Positions 17,258-26,994 of a stretch of 64,000 nucleotides of DNA are shown here, piece after piece. The translations under genes were made by a program, and so were the position numbers. The first letter of the stretch is position 1; every line of letters starts with the position of its first letter. The notes beneath the pieces were generated by a model. It was given only the letters and a program-made list of their open reading frames with translations. It was not told the DNA's origin and did not search any database. This DNA is from Moanibacter sp965226025 (lineage in GTDB: Bacteria; Verrucomicrobiota; Verrucomicrobiia; Opitutales; UBA2987): positions 1,550,001 to 1,614,000 of the forward strand of contig CBDDCD010000001.1 in assembly GCA_965226025.1 (NCBI GenBank). Reading direction: 5' to 3'.

Positions 17258-18265
17258 ATGAGGTATAAACGACTCAAGATTGAAGGCCGGAGCGCGGTGT
17301 ATCATTGCACGACCCGGACAGTTAATGGCGCCTTTCTGTTCGACCCAGTGGCAAAGGAGCAGCTGCGCAGACATCTGTGGCAGGTGGCGGATTTCTCGGG
17401 AGTGGAAGTGCTGACATACTGTGTGATGAGCAATCATTTTCACGTTCTCATTAGAGTCCCGGACCGCCAGGAGGTGGTGGTGTCAGACCGGGAGCTACTC
17501 CGCCGCTACGCGGTGCTCTATCCTAATCCTACCCAGTATCAGACGATGACGATTCGATACTTTAAAGCGGTATTGAAGCAGGGAGGCAGAGAAGCGGCGA
17601 TGTGGCGAAGGCGTCTTCTGGCGAGAATGCACGATTTATCGGAGTTCATGAAGAGTCTGAAACAGCGTTATACAATCTGGTACAACCAGAATCATGATAG
17701 ATATGGGACCCTTTGGTCGGAGCGGTTCAAAAGTACGGTGGTGGAAGGAAAGGAAGCAGCGCTACGGATCACGGCCGCGTATATCGATCTAAATCCGGTG
17801 CGGGCGGGGGTCGTGGAAGATCCCAAGGATTACCGCTGGAGCGGCTATGGCGAAGCAGTAGGAGGCAATAGTGAAGCTCGTGAGGGGATAGGCGAGGCGA
17901 TACGCGGATCGTTTGGAGGAGCATTGAAATGGAGAGAGGCATCGCGGGAATATCGTAAACTGCTCTACTGCGCAGGAACGCTGGAGGCGGCGGGGAAGGA
18001 ATCATCGGCAGTGATTCCGATGGAGGCGTGGATGAAGGTCGTGGAAGAGGGGGGAAGATTGCCTGTGGCGGTGGCGTTGCGCTGTCGGGTGCGCTATTTT
18101 ACGGACGGGGCTGTGCTCGGGTCGAGGGAGTTTGTTGATGGTATCTTTGCGGAGTATCGTGACCAGTTCGGAAGAAGACGACGAAGTGGGTCCAGAGGAA
18201 TGAAGGGCAGCGACTGGGAGGGATTGAGGGTGGCCCGAGAGCTGAGGAGAGAGGTCTTCGGATAA
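17258..18265 (+). CDS. RAYT (Y1) transposase, motifs intact
   Basis: REP-associated tyrosine transposase, 335 residues counting from ATG 17258 (MRYKRLKIEG, matching the start of the paralogue at 4204). The HUH motif is intact: SNHFHVLIRVPD near residue 58. The tyrosine region TLKQRYTIWYNQNHDRYGTLW follows near 140, and AAYIDLNPVRAGVVEDPKDY lies downstream. RAYTs process single-stranded GTAG-headed REP hairpins, and such REPs are abundant in this window. It is in opposite orientation to most neighbours and its 5' flank cuts into the kinase gene, so it arrived by insertion. A sequence AAAGTGTCTGACTC (minus) at 17200-17216 marks that flank. Confidence 0.93.
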   Translation: MRYKRLKIEGRSAVYHCTTRTVNGAFLFDPVAKEQLRRHLWQVADFSGVEVLTYCVMSNHFHVLIRVPDRQEVVVSDRELLRRYAVLYPNPTQYQTMTIRYFKAVLKQGGREAAMWRRRLLARMHDLSEFMKSLKQRYTIWYNQNHDRYGTLWSERFKSTVVEGKEAALRITAAYIDLNPVRAGVVEDPKDYRWSGYGEAVGGNSEAREGIGEAIRGSFGGALKWREASREYRKLLYCAGTLEAAGKESSAVIPMEAWMKVVEEGGRLPVAVALRCRVRYFTDGAVLGSREFVDGIFAEYRDQFGRRRRSGSRGMKGSDWEGLRVARELRREVFG

Positions 18266-18299
18266 ATTCCGCGGAAGGCGGCGCTGACCAGCATCGCGG

Positions 18300-19037
18300 C
18301 TAAAATAGGACGCTGATTATCGACCTTAAGGAACCGACAAACCCGGCCGTCAAGGCCATGACCCAGATTATAATCGGAGGGTAGATGCCCGGCTTTTTGT
18401 AGTCGAATTTCGTCGAAGGTCCGTCCCAACATGACGAGACCACCGATCTTTTCAGAAGCGTCTCGGCGGCCTCTAAACGAGCCCCTTTGACAGCGACGAG
18501 AAGTGGTGCCGTTCCGTCTTCGTAGACTGGATCGCTCCCCTCTATCCTGGCAAACGGTTCATGAAAGGACACCCTGCGCAGAAAGGAGCCGGTCTTCAGT
18601 CTCATAAGCCGCCTCATCAACAGGAACTGGTATAGCCTTCTCGTCTCCAGGAGGATTCTCGACTTGCCAAAGGACGGCCCTTCCCGAAGCGGGGAATCTT
18701 CTCTCAGCAGATCGGGTCCGCCGAGATCCCGGTAGACATCTCCGGAGCTGATATGGACCGATGCTCCTATTCGACCGCGGAAAGCTGCGATGACAGGTTG
18801 CGAATCCGCGTCGATCATACTGAGCATGTCGACAAGGGCATCGGCTTCGATCCCATTCAAATCCTTTTCGAACTGGCTGCGGTCGCTGCGCTCGCCATGG
18901 ATGTGTTCACAGTCGGACAAGAACGGGCTTTCATGTACACCGCGATGATACACCAGAACTTCATGTCCTAGCTTCTGCAGCTCTTTGGCAATAAAGGGAC
19001 CACTCATGCCGGTTCCGCCTATGACAAGCACTCGCAT
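18300..19037 (-). pseudogene. NAD-dependent epimerase/ankyrin chimera
   Basis: Residues 1-120 match the N-terminal Rossmann half of an extended SDR (epimerase/dehydratase): VLVIGGTGMSGPFIAKEL at residues 3-20, VDMLS near 70, HISSGDVYRD near 95, EDSPLRE near 113. There the resemblance stops. Residues 155-198 instead read like one ankyrin repeat: EDGTAPLLVAVKGARLEAAE, then TLLKRS. The last 45 residues match nothing. The frame is a fusion of two broken genes; the active-site YxxxK is lost. The RAYT gene ends 34 bp away. Confidence 0.75.
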
Positions 19038-19523
19038 GTGCAGCTAGGTTCTACAATTGATCGGAATTGACCCTTCGATTTCGAATATTCCTCTTCAAGC
19101 CATCCCTGTTTCCTTCTGACAATCGAACGGGTTCGACAAAGCTCACGACAAAGAGGCCGAAAAGGGTATCAAGGTGGTACGATTTGGATTCGAGGTACTC
19201 TCGACGAAGCAATGTCGGGGCCGCGGGTGGCCTTTTATCAGGACGAAATTATTGTGTTTCAGGTGGGTTCGTGGAGTGCTTCGACCGCTGTGCACGATTG
19301 AGTGGAAGACGAGAGTGGAGGCATCAGTAAGGTCGCCGATGTCGTACACTGAGTCGTGCACTAAAGTCGATTTGGAGTTATCGATTACAGTGGACGATTA
19401 GGTGGACGACGGGAGGGGAAACTGGATGGGTGGTCGCTGTCGTGAACTGAATCGTGCACTGCAATCGAATTCGTTGGGTATTACTCCCCTTTCCCATTAA
19501 TTGCTTTCCCATTCGTTGTATTC
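19038..19523. other. Intergenic, nothing firm
   Basis: A 22-bp stretch TTCGACAAAGCTCACGAC + AAAG at 19129-19150 recurs near 26650-26671. Short frames on both strands look random. Confidence 0.4.
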
Positions 19524-19850
19524 TCAATCCGCCGGACACTCCTCCTCTCCTTTCTCCGGAGTATTCGCCCGATTCAACCAGTCCTCAAGGACCTCAATCC
19601 GTTGGTTGATCCAAAGGCGCTCCGAGTAGAGCGACTCGAGTTCCTTCTCCATCGCTTCCCGATCATCGAATACTGGCAACCTGTCTGCTCGGGTTTCAAT
19701 CAGATCGCTGACTTCGGACGCGCCCGAATCCATGGCTACGGAACCGAGAAGAGACATGCTTAGGGCAATGAAAACGAGCCGCCACCGAACGGTGAATTTC
19801 CCTACCGGGTTGGCATCGCTTCCCTCGTTATATGTCATTCTATTTTTCAT
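19524..19850 (-). CDS. Small membrane-anchored or secreted protein, unknown
   Basis: About 108 residues from ATG 19850. Basic N-terminus (GKFTVRWR) followed by a hydrophobic stretch LVFIALSMSLLGSVAM, then a polar, coiled-coil-like tail (REAMEKELESLYSERLWINQ). It could be a signal peptide or a single anchor. The start overlaps the end of the phosphoribosyltransferase gene by 11 bp, suggesting translational coupling. No family recognised. Confidence 0.6.
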   Translation of the reverse strand: MKNRMTYNEGSDANPVGKFTVRWRLVFIALSMSLLGSVAMDSGASEVSDLIETRADRLPVFDDREAMEKELESLYSERLWINQRIEVLEDWLNRANTPEKGEEECPAD

Positions 19851-20424
19851 ATTCTGTTTTGATCCTCGAAAGCTTAGAATCTGCACCGTCCGTCACCGAG
19901 TAAACAGGAATCCCCATTCCCTCGATGGCGGCTCGCGCATTCCCACGTTTTCCCTCTGCTAGACATGAAACTCCTATACACACACCACCAGCCCCTTCGA
20001 TGAGCTTTATCACAGCATCAACCGTATTTCCCCGCGCCAACCAATCATCGACAATTAGAACCTTTGATCCAACCCCTATGACTCCTTCCGGTATCTCAAA
20101 GCAACTCTCTCTATCATAGGTATTTACGAATGTCTGTTGAGCCCTATTCCTGGGAATATTTCCCTTTTTCCTCGCTTGGACCAGTTTGATTCCCAATTTG
20201 TAGGCGATGGCTCCAGCGAACACGAATCCCATTGATTCTATTCCACAAAGGTAGTCAGGTTTGTCCTCAATAAAGGGTCGACACATCTCATCAACGACAT
20301 ATCGAAAGCCATCCGGATTATTCTCCAAAAACGGAGTTGGGTCGTTGAAATATATGCCATCGTAAGGAAAATTAGCAATTATTGCGTAGTCTTTTCGAAT
20401 CGACTCTATTATTTGTGAATCCAC
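19840..20424 (-). CDS. Adenine phosphoribosyltransferase-like protein
   Basis: 194 residues with the type I PRTase fold. The PRPP-binding loop is KVLIVDDWLARGNTVDA near residue 122 (canonical VLIVDDxLATGGT, so two loop positions differ). Upstream parts match APRT: NFPYDGIYFNDPTPFL at 17-32 and CGIESMGFVFAGAIAYKLG near 60-78. APRT converts a purine base and PRPP to the nucleotide. The altered PRPP loop (RGN for TGG) leaves substrate or activity uncertain. Start is GTG 20424. Followed by the small membrane protein with which it overlaps. Confidence 0.8.
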   Translation of the reverse strand: MDSQIIESIRKDYAIIANFPYDGIYFNDPTPFLENNPDGFRYVVDEMCRPFIEDKPDYLCGIESMGFVFAGAIAYKLGIKLVQARKKGNIPRNRAQQTFVNTYDRESCFEIPEGVIGVGSKVLIVDDWLARGNTVDAVIKLIEGAGGVCIGVSCLAEGKRGNARAAIEGMGIPVYSVTDGADSKLSRIKTEYEK

Positions 20425-20477
20425 AAAAATTCAGGGTCCACGGTCAAAAAGGCGGTATTCCTTCAGGCGCTGCATCC

Positions 20478-21329
20478 CTACGATACGTTCGGCTCCTTCC
20501 TTGCGACGATCACGAGCTCTCCCGCACTCCATCCAATCTCCTTAATGGAGTGATTCGTACCGTAAGGCGTCTTTTCAGAATCCTCATAGATCGCTTCGAT
20601 CTCAAAGCCGGCGCGTGCCAGAAGATGCTCCATCTCGTTCTTGAAAGCAAACCGCATCTGCAGTTCGTGAACCAGTCGCTCCTGGTGGCCGTTGGGATGG
20701 GAGACGTAGTAGATAAACTCGGAAGTGAATACTTGCTCAACCAAGTCCTTCTTCGTATCGCGGATCTTCCTCACCACCTTGCGGCCATCCGGTAGGCTGA
20801 ATTCGGGTTCCGACTGAACCTCCTCGAAAGATTTGTCGCTGAGGATCCGGGGCAAGGAAGGATTCGTTAGGTTGACTACGAGTCGACGCTCGGGCGAAAA
20901 ATGCCGGTGACAACTACGCAGACAGTCCAATTGGTCGGAGGTTTCGGTGAGATGCTGAAACGAGTAGAACGGAATCGTAATTAATCGGTATTCAGTCCCA
21001 AGCTCGAACCGCCGCATATCGGCCTCAATGATCCGCACGCGCTCTCTTACCTCGTCCGATTCCCGCGAAAGAGCCTCGCGAAAAGCAGCCAGCATGTAAC
21101 TGGAAACGTCAAGACCTGTGACCCGTAAACCAAGCCTCGCCGTCGGGATCGTGATGCGACCCGTGCCGGCCGCCAGCTCAAGAACGTCTCCGCCTAAATC
21201 TCGCGCCATCTCGACGAAGAAATCGATGTCTTTTCGATCCTTCACTGCGGGAAGAATGTCGTACACGTCCCGAACAAAAGGAAAGGCAGCGTAACCGCCT
21301 GCATGGTGAGAAGGTGTCGTAGTGCTCAT
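20478..21329 (-). CDS. Class I SAM-dependent methyltransferase
   Basis: 283 residues. Motif I VLELAAGTGRITIPTARLGL near residue 49, post-I VTGLDVSSYMLAAFRE near 70, motif II IIEADMRRFEL near 101, motif III YRLITIPFYSFQHLT near 117. The C-terminal half (VVRKIRDTKKDLVEQVF) adds a beta-rich region, as in the glycine/sarcosine-like and UbiE-like small-molecule enzymes. ATG 21329. The DruA-ISAs1 element inserted 77 bp upstream of the start and may have displaced its promoter. Confidence 0.88.
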   Translation of the reverse strand: MSTTTPSHHAGGYAAFPFVRDVYDILPAVKDRKDIDFFVEMARDLGGDVLELAAGTGRITIPTARLGLRVTGLDVSSYMLAAFREALSRESDEVRERVRIIEADMRRFELGTEYRLITIPFYSFQHLTETSDQLDCLRSCHRHFSPERRLVVNLTNPSLPRILSDKSFEEVQSEPEFSLPDGRKVVRKIRDTKKDLVEQVFTSEFIYYVSHPNGHQERLVHELQMRFAFKNEMEHLLARAGFEIEAIYEDSEKTPYGTNHSIKEIGWSAGELVIVARKEPNVS

Positions 21330-21396
21330 GGCTTAGCCGGACGCCCGATATTATGCGCCGCCCGACACCAAGCCCAAGCAAGAACAATCCACCTCT

Positions 21397-21406
21397 GCAA
21401 TACCTC
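21397..21406. repeat. Target-site duplication, left
   Basis: GCAATACCTC, repeated exactly at 23301-23310 on the other side of the insertion sequence. Confidence 0.85.
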
Positions 21407-23300
21407 CAGGGTGAAAGTTTTCTGGGGAGGAAGTGGCTGATAGGCAAAAAGATAAAAAAAGAGCTAGACAAACCCGAGGGAATCAGTCATGCCAAGATGG
21501 TATGAAAGACAAAAGATCTTACCATCTGACTCCTTCGATAGATCGTCTAACTCTGCGTCTGATCTTGCCCGAAGAGCAGGAGCGATTCAATGATCTTTTG
21601 ATCCAACATCATTATTTGCACAGTGCGGGGAGCGCGGGAGAGACCCTGCGCTATGTGGCTTTGATCGACGGGCAATGGGTGTGTCTTTTGCTGTGGGGAG
21701 CGGCTAGCTACCGGCTGAAGGATCGAGACGGCTGGATCGGCTGGGATGGGGCGCGACGGCATGCGCGCTTGAAACTGGTGGTGCAGAACCGGCGTTTTCT
21801 CATTCTGCCCGGGCTCAAGCTGGCCAATCTGGCCTCCAAGACGTTGGCGATGTGCCTGAGAGTCTTGGCCGATCACTGGGAGCAGGCCTTTGCCTATCGC
21901 CCCTTGGTAGCGGAAACTTTCGTGGACCCACAGATCCACCGAGGCACTTGCTACAAGGCGAGCGGGTGGACTCCTTTGGGCTTGAGCGCGGGATATGGTC
22001 GACAGCGGGAAGATTTCTATGAACGCCATGAGCGCCCCAAGCAGATCTGGGTCAAACCCCTGCGGGCTGATGCTCTGCAACTGCTGCGCTCGCCAGGGCC
22101 CTTGCCCAAGGCACACCGTGAGGCCCTCAATGCCAACGACAACTCCCATGCGGTCTGCCTCAAAGTGGAACAGATGACAAGCCTCTGGGAACGCTTCCAC
22201 CAGATCGAAGACTTCCGTCGAAAAGCGGGCCGTCGCTATCGACTCGCCACGGTCTTGAGTATGATTGTGCTCGGCACCCTCTGCGGCAAACACAACCTCA
22301 AGGAGATCGTGCGCCTGGCCCATCACCTCAATCAAGCCCAACTGCGCGCCTTACGCTCCTGGAAAAACCCCAAAACAAGCCGTTTTCAGGCCCCCTGCTA
22401 TGATGTCTTCTACCGGGTGTTGCAAAACGTCGAGGCCGAGCTTTTCGATCAAATCCTCACCCAATTCATAGCCTCGCCCGAGGGCCGTTTGCCCCGCGAT
22501 ATTGCGGTTGACGGTAAGACTCTCAAAGGCACTGACAAAGAACCGGCCAAGGCCTTGCACCTGGTGGCCGCGGTCGATCATCAAAGCGCTCAAACGATTG
22601 CCCAAGTCGCTACCGCCGACAAATCCAACGAGATCACCGCCGCCCAAACTCTCCTGCGCAAGATGCCGGCCATGGACGGATCCACCTTCACCTTCGACGC
22701 CATGCATAACCAAAAAGAAACGGCCCACATCGTGGTCGAAGAACTCGGTGCTGACTATATCATCCAGATCAAAGACAACCAACCCACCATGCATCAAGAC
22801 GCAAAGAATCTTTTCGGCCCCTCCCCCTTTTTGTCCACCAAACCGTAGATAAGGACCATGGCCGCCTGGAGATTCGTCAAATAGCAACCCATCCTCTAAG
22901 CGCTCCCTCCCTTGGCTTGCCTCATGCTCGTCAGTTCGCCTCTGTCCAACGCACCTTCCATTATCCTAACAAAGCGAAACCTTCCTCGGAACGCTCCTAC
23001 TATGTCAGCAGCCGCGATCCCACCGACTTGAGCCCTCCTCAGTTCCTATCGAAAATCCGCAACCACTGGGCCATCGAAAACAAAAACCACTACCCCAGAG
23101 ATCGCTTCTTCGATGAAGATCGATGTATGATCCGTAACCATAACGCAGCCAGAATCCTGGCTGCTTGCAGGCAACTGGTTCTTAGCCTCAAATCTACCAT
23201 GGGCTTCGAATCCACCCCTGCCCTCTGTGATCATTTCACCTTCAACCTACACAAGGCCATCAATATCATCACCTAATGTCCCGAGAATCAAAACACCGTA
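21407..23300 (+). mobile_element. ISAs1-family insertion sequence with DruA domain
   Basis: 1894 bp, bounded by a 10-bp direct repeat GCAATACCTC. The ends are imperfect inverted repeats: left CAGGGTGAAAGTTTTCTGGG, right (read inward) TACGGTGTTTTGATTCTCGG, sharing GGTG and TTCT at matching spacing. It contains one long transposase frame, broken once near 22840. Confidence 0.85.
21433..23276 (+). pseudogene. DruA-ISAs1 transposase, one frameshift
   Basis: Residues about 35-210 match the DruA/DUF4338 domain (LPEEQERFNDLLIQHHYLHS, then GLKLANLASKTLAMCLRVLA, FVDPQIHRGTCYKASGWTPL). From residue 245 an ISAs1 DDE transposase follows: RYRLATVLSMIVLGTLCG, IAVDGKTLKGT (first Asp), FTFDAMHNQKE (second Asp). 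The frame ends at 22848, but the next frame continues without loss (VDKDHGRLEIRQIATHPLS, later IRNHWAIENKNHYPRDRFFD with the catalytic Glu) to 23276. So a single indel or a slip at the C/T-rich run near 22825-22845 separates the parts. The first start is GTG 21433; ATG 21502 is an alternative. DruA is a component of the Druantia phage-defence system; its role in the IS is unknown. Confidence 0.88.
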
Positions 23301-23310
23301 GCAATACCTC
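23301..23310. repeat. Target-site duplication, right
   Basis: GCAATACCTC, identical to 21397-21406. Confidence 0.85.
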
Positions 23311-23321
23311 TCCTCGCATTT

Positions 23322-24275
23322 CTAGGTCGCCATCCCCCGCTTAAACGCCTTCACCCCTTCTTTTATTGCCCGCTTCGAGATCGCTGATTGAGTCAGAAAG
23401 TCAAATCCATGGACTGTGCCCGGATAATTGTGTAATTCAACCGGCACTCCCGCTTCCATCAGTCGCATAGCGTAGTTCATTGCTTCGTCCCGTAACGGGT
23501 CGTGTTCGCACGTCATCACATAGGCGGGCGGCAATCCTGACAGGTCTTCGGCACGGGCTGGGGCCGCATTCGGCGACACCTGGCTCCGTTCCGGCCCAAG
23601 GTAATGATCCCACATATCCAGTGTATTATGATAATCCCAAATGTAGAGACCTGCTCCATTTTTCATCGATGAAGTCTCACACCGATCATCGATGACCGGA
23701 TAGATTAACATCTGCAATGCCACAGTTGGTCCGCCCCGATCCCGTGCCATCAAGGCCACCGCCGCCGTCAGATTACCACCAGCGCTGCCGCCTCCGATCG
23801 CGATTCTGGCGGGATCGATTTTCAGCTCTTGGGCATGCTCGACCACCCACTGCAAAGCCGCGTAGCAGTCTTCGACTCCCGCCGGAAACGGATTTTCCGG
23901 TGCCAGTCGATAATCAACACCGACCGATACGGCCCCACCCTCGGACGACATTATGAGACAGCGGGGATGCTCCGTTTCCAGATCACCGATAAAAAAGCCA
24001 CCGCTGTGGAAATTAACAAAGCCTGGCCCTGCTTCTGTCCTCTCCCTTGGCATGTAAATCCGAATCGGCACATCGGGTTCACCAGCCGGTCCAGGAATCG
24101 TGCGTTCAATTTCCTCGATACGCTCGTCCGTCGGTCGTTCGACCCCGGAGGCTGCCAACTTCTCAATGAAATCATCGCGTGTGGCCCGTGCTCCCACGGC
24201 ATCGGACACATCCAAACGGGGATAAGTCTTCGCCACTTCTTCAATCGCAGGATCATAAATTCGATCAACATCCAT
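23322..24275 (-). CDS. Alpha/beta hydrolase (HSL family)
   Basis: 317 residues, the usual length of hormone-sensitive-lipase-like carboxylesterases. The oxyanion motif is NFHSGGFFIGDLE near residue 88 (HGGG variant HSGG), the nucleophile Ser sits in IGGGSAGGNL near 162, the acid in TCEHDPLRDE near 255, and His in TVHGFDF near 287. VGVDYRLAPENPFPAGVED is the conserved HSL segment. It hydrolyses short acyl esters or lactones in the cytoplasm; no signal peptide. ATG 24275. Single gene; the IS upstream of the neighbouring methyltransferase lies only 22 bp beyond its stop. Confidence 0.92.
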   Translation of the reverse strand: MDVDRIYDPAIEEVAKTYPRLDVSDAVGARATRDDFIEKLAASGVERPTDERIEEIERTIPGPAGEPDVPIRIYMPRERTEAGPGFVNFHSGGFFIGDLETEHPRCLIMSSEGGAVSVGVDYRLAPENPFPAGVEDCYAALQWVVEHAQELKIDPARIAIGGGSAGGNLTAAVALMARDRGGPTVALQMLIYPVIDDRCETSSMKNGAGLYIWDYHNTLDMWDHYLGPERSQVSPNAAPARAEDLSGLPPAYVMTCEHDPLRDEAMNYAMRLMEAGVPVELHNYPGTVHGFDFLTQSAISKRAIKEGVKAFKRGMAT

Positions 24276-24540
24276 CTGCTCCTCCTTTTAGAATGCTAGG
24301 CTTCTATAAAGTGCCCTGTTCGATATTTTCAACTCAGACTAGGCACGAAGTGAATCGCAATCCCGCCAGACAAGACTGCAATCTCTCTATTTCTTTTCCC
24401 GAGTTTCAAAACCTTACGAACTACATTACCTAGTGTTTCATCACTCTTCCGGCCATCTCTCTGCGCGCTCCGCGTGCTTTGCAGTTCACTGTATTGCTCT
24501 TCGAAGCGTGAAGGGATGGATCGCATCGAATTTAATCTTG

Positions 24541-25011
24541 CTAAGTATCGTCGAATGAGTCGCCTGTTTCGCTCTCTCTGGTCCACCTCAAGCGGTGCTC
24601 TTCGCAGGATGTATGCTTGCAGGCTGAATCACCTATAATCCTGAACCCCTCCCTCTCGTAGAATTTCAGGGCGCGAGGGTTCAGCTTATAGATTCCACAT
24701 TCAATCACATTCCGAATACCCTTGATATGATCAACAAGCCGAGAGCCGACTCCCATTGACTGCCGGTCCGGGCGGACAAAGAGCGCTCCCATAAAGTTGG
24801 CCCGTCGCCCGTTGCCGAGCGCAGCGAAACCTTCAATCTCGCTCGCATTCTCGTGAACGTAGCCGTCGCAGGTGGGCAGGATATCCGAGACCATCGCCTC
24901 AAGTGCACCTCGCCAGAAGTCGGCCGGCACAAAGTCATGGGCCTGGATGGAGGCGGAAAGCCAGATATCACCAACCGCCTCAATATCTTGTTGCACCATT
25001 CTGCGAATCAT
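24541..25011 (-). CDS. GNAT-family N-acetyltransferase
   Basis: 156 residues from ATG 25011 (MIRRMVQQDIEAVGDIW). The acetyl-CoA pyrophosphate loop reads RPDRQSMGVGSRLVDHI near residue 80 (Q/RxxGxG/A), and the C-terminal strand-helix part is LNPRALKFYEREGFRIIG. ATGA overlap with the upstream peptidase gene shows translational coupling, so it may act with the peptidase. The acceptor is unknown. Confidence 0.85.
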   Translation of the reverse strand: MIRRMVQQDIEAVGDIWLSASIQAHDFVPADFWRGALEAMVSDILPTCDGYVHENASEIEGFAALGNGRRANFMGALFVRPDRQSMGVGSRLVDHIKGIRNVIECGIYKLNPRALKFYEREGFRIIGDSACKHTSCEEHRLRWTRESETGDSFDDT

Positions 25012-26594
25012 CGGTTTCTCAGATTCGCATCCATCCAATCTCGGAGATCGCCGAGCCAATGCTCGGCCTTTGCTCGATCGAAAGGATCGATGATGATATT
25101 CTGGTCAATCAATTGGTCCATATCCAACTTGCAGAGATTCCTGCACAACGAGGCATAGCTGTCCAGAGCCCCAGCGCGGTCGTACTTCGATCTCGCCCAG
25201 AGTTGCAGGGCATATAACTGCCCCATTCCGTAGTTCATGGAACAGTAGGTCCGGCCCATCATCCATATGTCCTGCCATTCGAAACTCTCCCTTTGATCCG
25301 GTTCAAATTTCCGATCCGGCGAGAATTTCCTCAACAGCCGGAGATGCTCTTGATCACGTTCGGACTGCGTCAGATCGGGATTACGATAAGCAAAGTTGCA
25401 AAATTCGCGGGACAGGCAGTTATCCGCCAGGTCCCTTATTTGATCGAGCAGTTCCCTACCCTCCAATTCGACCCGCTTATCAGGATAAATTCCAACAATT
25501 GGCTCAATAGCAAGAATCTGCAGGGCAATGCTAGGCAATTCACCCAAATCATCTGAAGGTTGGAATCGGCAGCCGGGCAAGAGTTCGTCAGCCCCAGAGC
25601 AGAAATGCGCGATGGCATGACCAAACTCATGGAACAATAGCAGGTATTTGCTGGAATGCGGATTCATCAATACGAAAAGGTAGGGCATGTTTCCATTCGC
25701 GATGTAGGTGCATTCGATTGTATTCGGCTTTTTGCCGCTCGTGTAATCGATGTCCATTAACTCGTATTTTTGCATGAAGGAGTAACATTCCTCAGCTTCG
25801 GGAAACAGTTCGCATACCACTTTTCCCAGATTCTCGAGCATGGTATCAGAATCGAGAGGGATTCCGGGCCCTTCCTTATGATTTGGAAATGTCGCACGGT
25901 ACCTTCTTCTAAACTCGAGAGCCACTTCGATTAATTCGTCCGCGCATTCCTCGCAGAATCTATCCATTTTGTCGCTCACTGTCATAGAGCGGCCCATCAG
26001 TTCGTTGGCGAAAACAGAGTAATCTGAACTGCCCATTTTCTGGGCCATACGGGTGCGCAGCTCTACGGTCTCCTGAAAAAGCTCACCGTATCGTGCGCGT
26101 CGTTCTTCCTCTTCGATTTCGGAAGAACCCAATAGTTGATCTGTTTCGAGCAGAATTTCCTCCTCGCGAATTCGATACTCCAAGATCTCTTCGCCGCGAG
26201 ATAACTGCCGTGAAGCTATCGTCCTGAACAACTGCTCGCCGAAAACATCCTCCAACTGTTTTCGATGAGGATGGATCAGTATCTCCCCCTCGAACTTGGA
26301 ATTCGCGGTGTGATAACGGGGAAGATTCCTCGCGAGTACATCACGATGTTTCTTCACCGTGGCATCATGGATATCTCTCGTATACTGAATCTTATTGACA
26401 GTTCGGTTGCTGATGAAGTCATTCATCAGACGGATCCAATCTTTCACGATTTCGATCGCTTCGTCGCCATCGGCCTGCCTGAAACGCTCCAGAAGCTGAT
26501 TTAGCGAACAGATATAATCGTCGATGCTCCAGGGCTGATACCGCAGCTCTGAGAACTTTGTTGGAGTTCTGTGGATTTCAGGGCGAGAGTGCAT
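25008..26594 (-). CDS. M3-family oligoendopeptidase
   Basis: 528 residues, slightly shorter than PepF (about 600). The zinc motif is LLFHEFGHAIAHF near residue 325 (HExxH), with the downstream Glu in the LGELPSIALQ helix. FMQKYELMDIDYTSGKKPNT ahead of it resembles the typical M3 pre-active-site strand. M3 peptidases are cytoplasmic and cut short peptides. ATG 26594. The gene is followed by a coupled GNAT gene (4-bp overlap). The N-terminal 200 residues are helical and charged, as expected for the lid half of the clamshell. Confidence 0.88.
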   Translation of the reverse strand: MHSRPEIHRTPTKFSELRYQPWSIDDYICSLNQLLERFRQADGDEAIEIVKDWIRLMNDFISNRTVNKIQYTRDIHDATVKKHRDVLARNLPRYHTANSKFEGEILIHPHRKQLEDVFGEQLFRTIASRQLSRGEEILEYRIREEEILLETDQLLGSSEIEEEERRARYGELFQETVELRTRMAQKMGSSDYSVFANELMGRSMTVSDKMDRFCEECADELIEVALEFRRRYRATFPNHKEGPGIPLDSDTMLENLGKVVCELFPEAEECYSFMQKYELMDIDYTSGKKPNTIECTYIANGNMPYLFVLMNPHSSKYLLLFHEFGHAIAHFCSGADELLPGCRFQPSDDLGELPSIALQILAIEPIVGIYPDKRVELEGRELLDQIRDLADNCLSREFCNFAYRNPDLTQSERDQEHLRLLRKFSPDRKFEPDQRESFEWQDIWMMGRTYCSMNYGMGQLYALQLWARSKYDRAGALDSYASLCRNLCKLDMDQLIDQNIIIDPFDRAKAEHWLGDLRDWMDANLRNR

Positions 26595-26704
26595 GGACGT
26601 CCCTTTAGGTCCTCATATGGACGGATTATGTACCGCGTCAACGGTAACCGATTCGACAAAGCTCACGACGAAGTTCCGGTACGGCGCTATCGCAGAGAAA
26701 CGGA

Positions 26705-26845
26705 TCAACGGCTGCTGAGAAGCTCAAATCTGGGTCTATGATCATGGGACTGATCCGCATCGTGTTCATGGTTATCCAGATCGGACAAGGGAAACCACTT
26801 CCCTTCCTTTCTTATAGCATAGTAGCCTGTCAGTTTTCTTTTCAT
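26705..26845 (-). CDS. Possible small protein, unknown
   Basis: 46 residues from ATG 26845, with AGGGA nine bases upstream. Begins MKRKLTGYYAIRKEGKWFPL and ends in a His/Asp-rich tail. No family recognised; it may be random. Confidence 0.25.
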   Translation of the reverse strand: MKRKLTGYYAIRKEGKWFPLSDLDNHEHDADQSHDHRPRFELLSSR

Positions 26846-26994
26846 TTTAGTTTCCCTAGTTTGAATTTTCCCGGACGAGAATTGCTTCCCGGGGCTCCAG
26901 ATCGAACCATAGATGAAGCATTCCATCTTCAAGCGCCGAAGTTTCACTATCGATCGATACAGCCGGTGGTAAGAACGTGAATACCGACCTTAAT

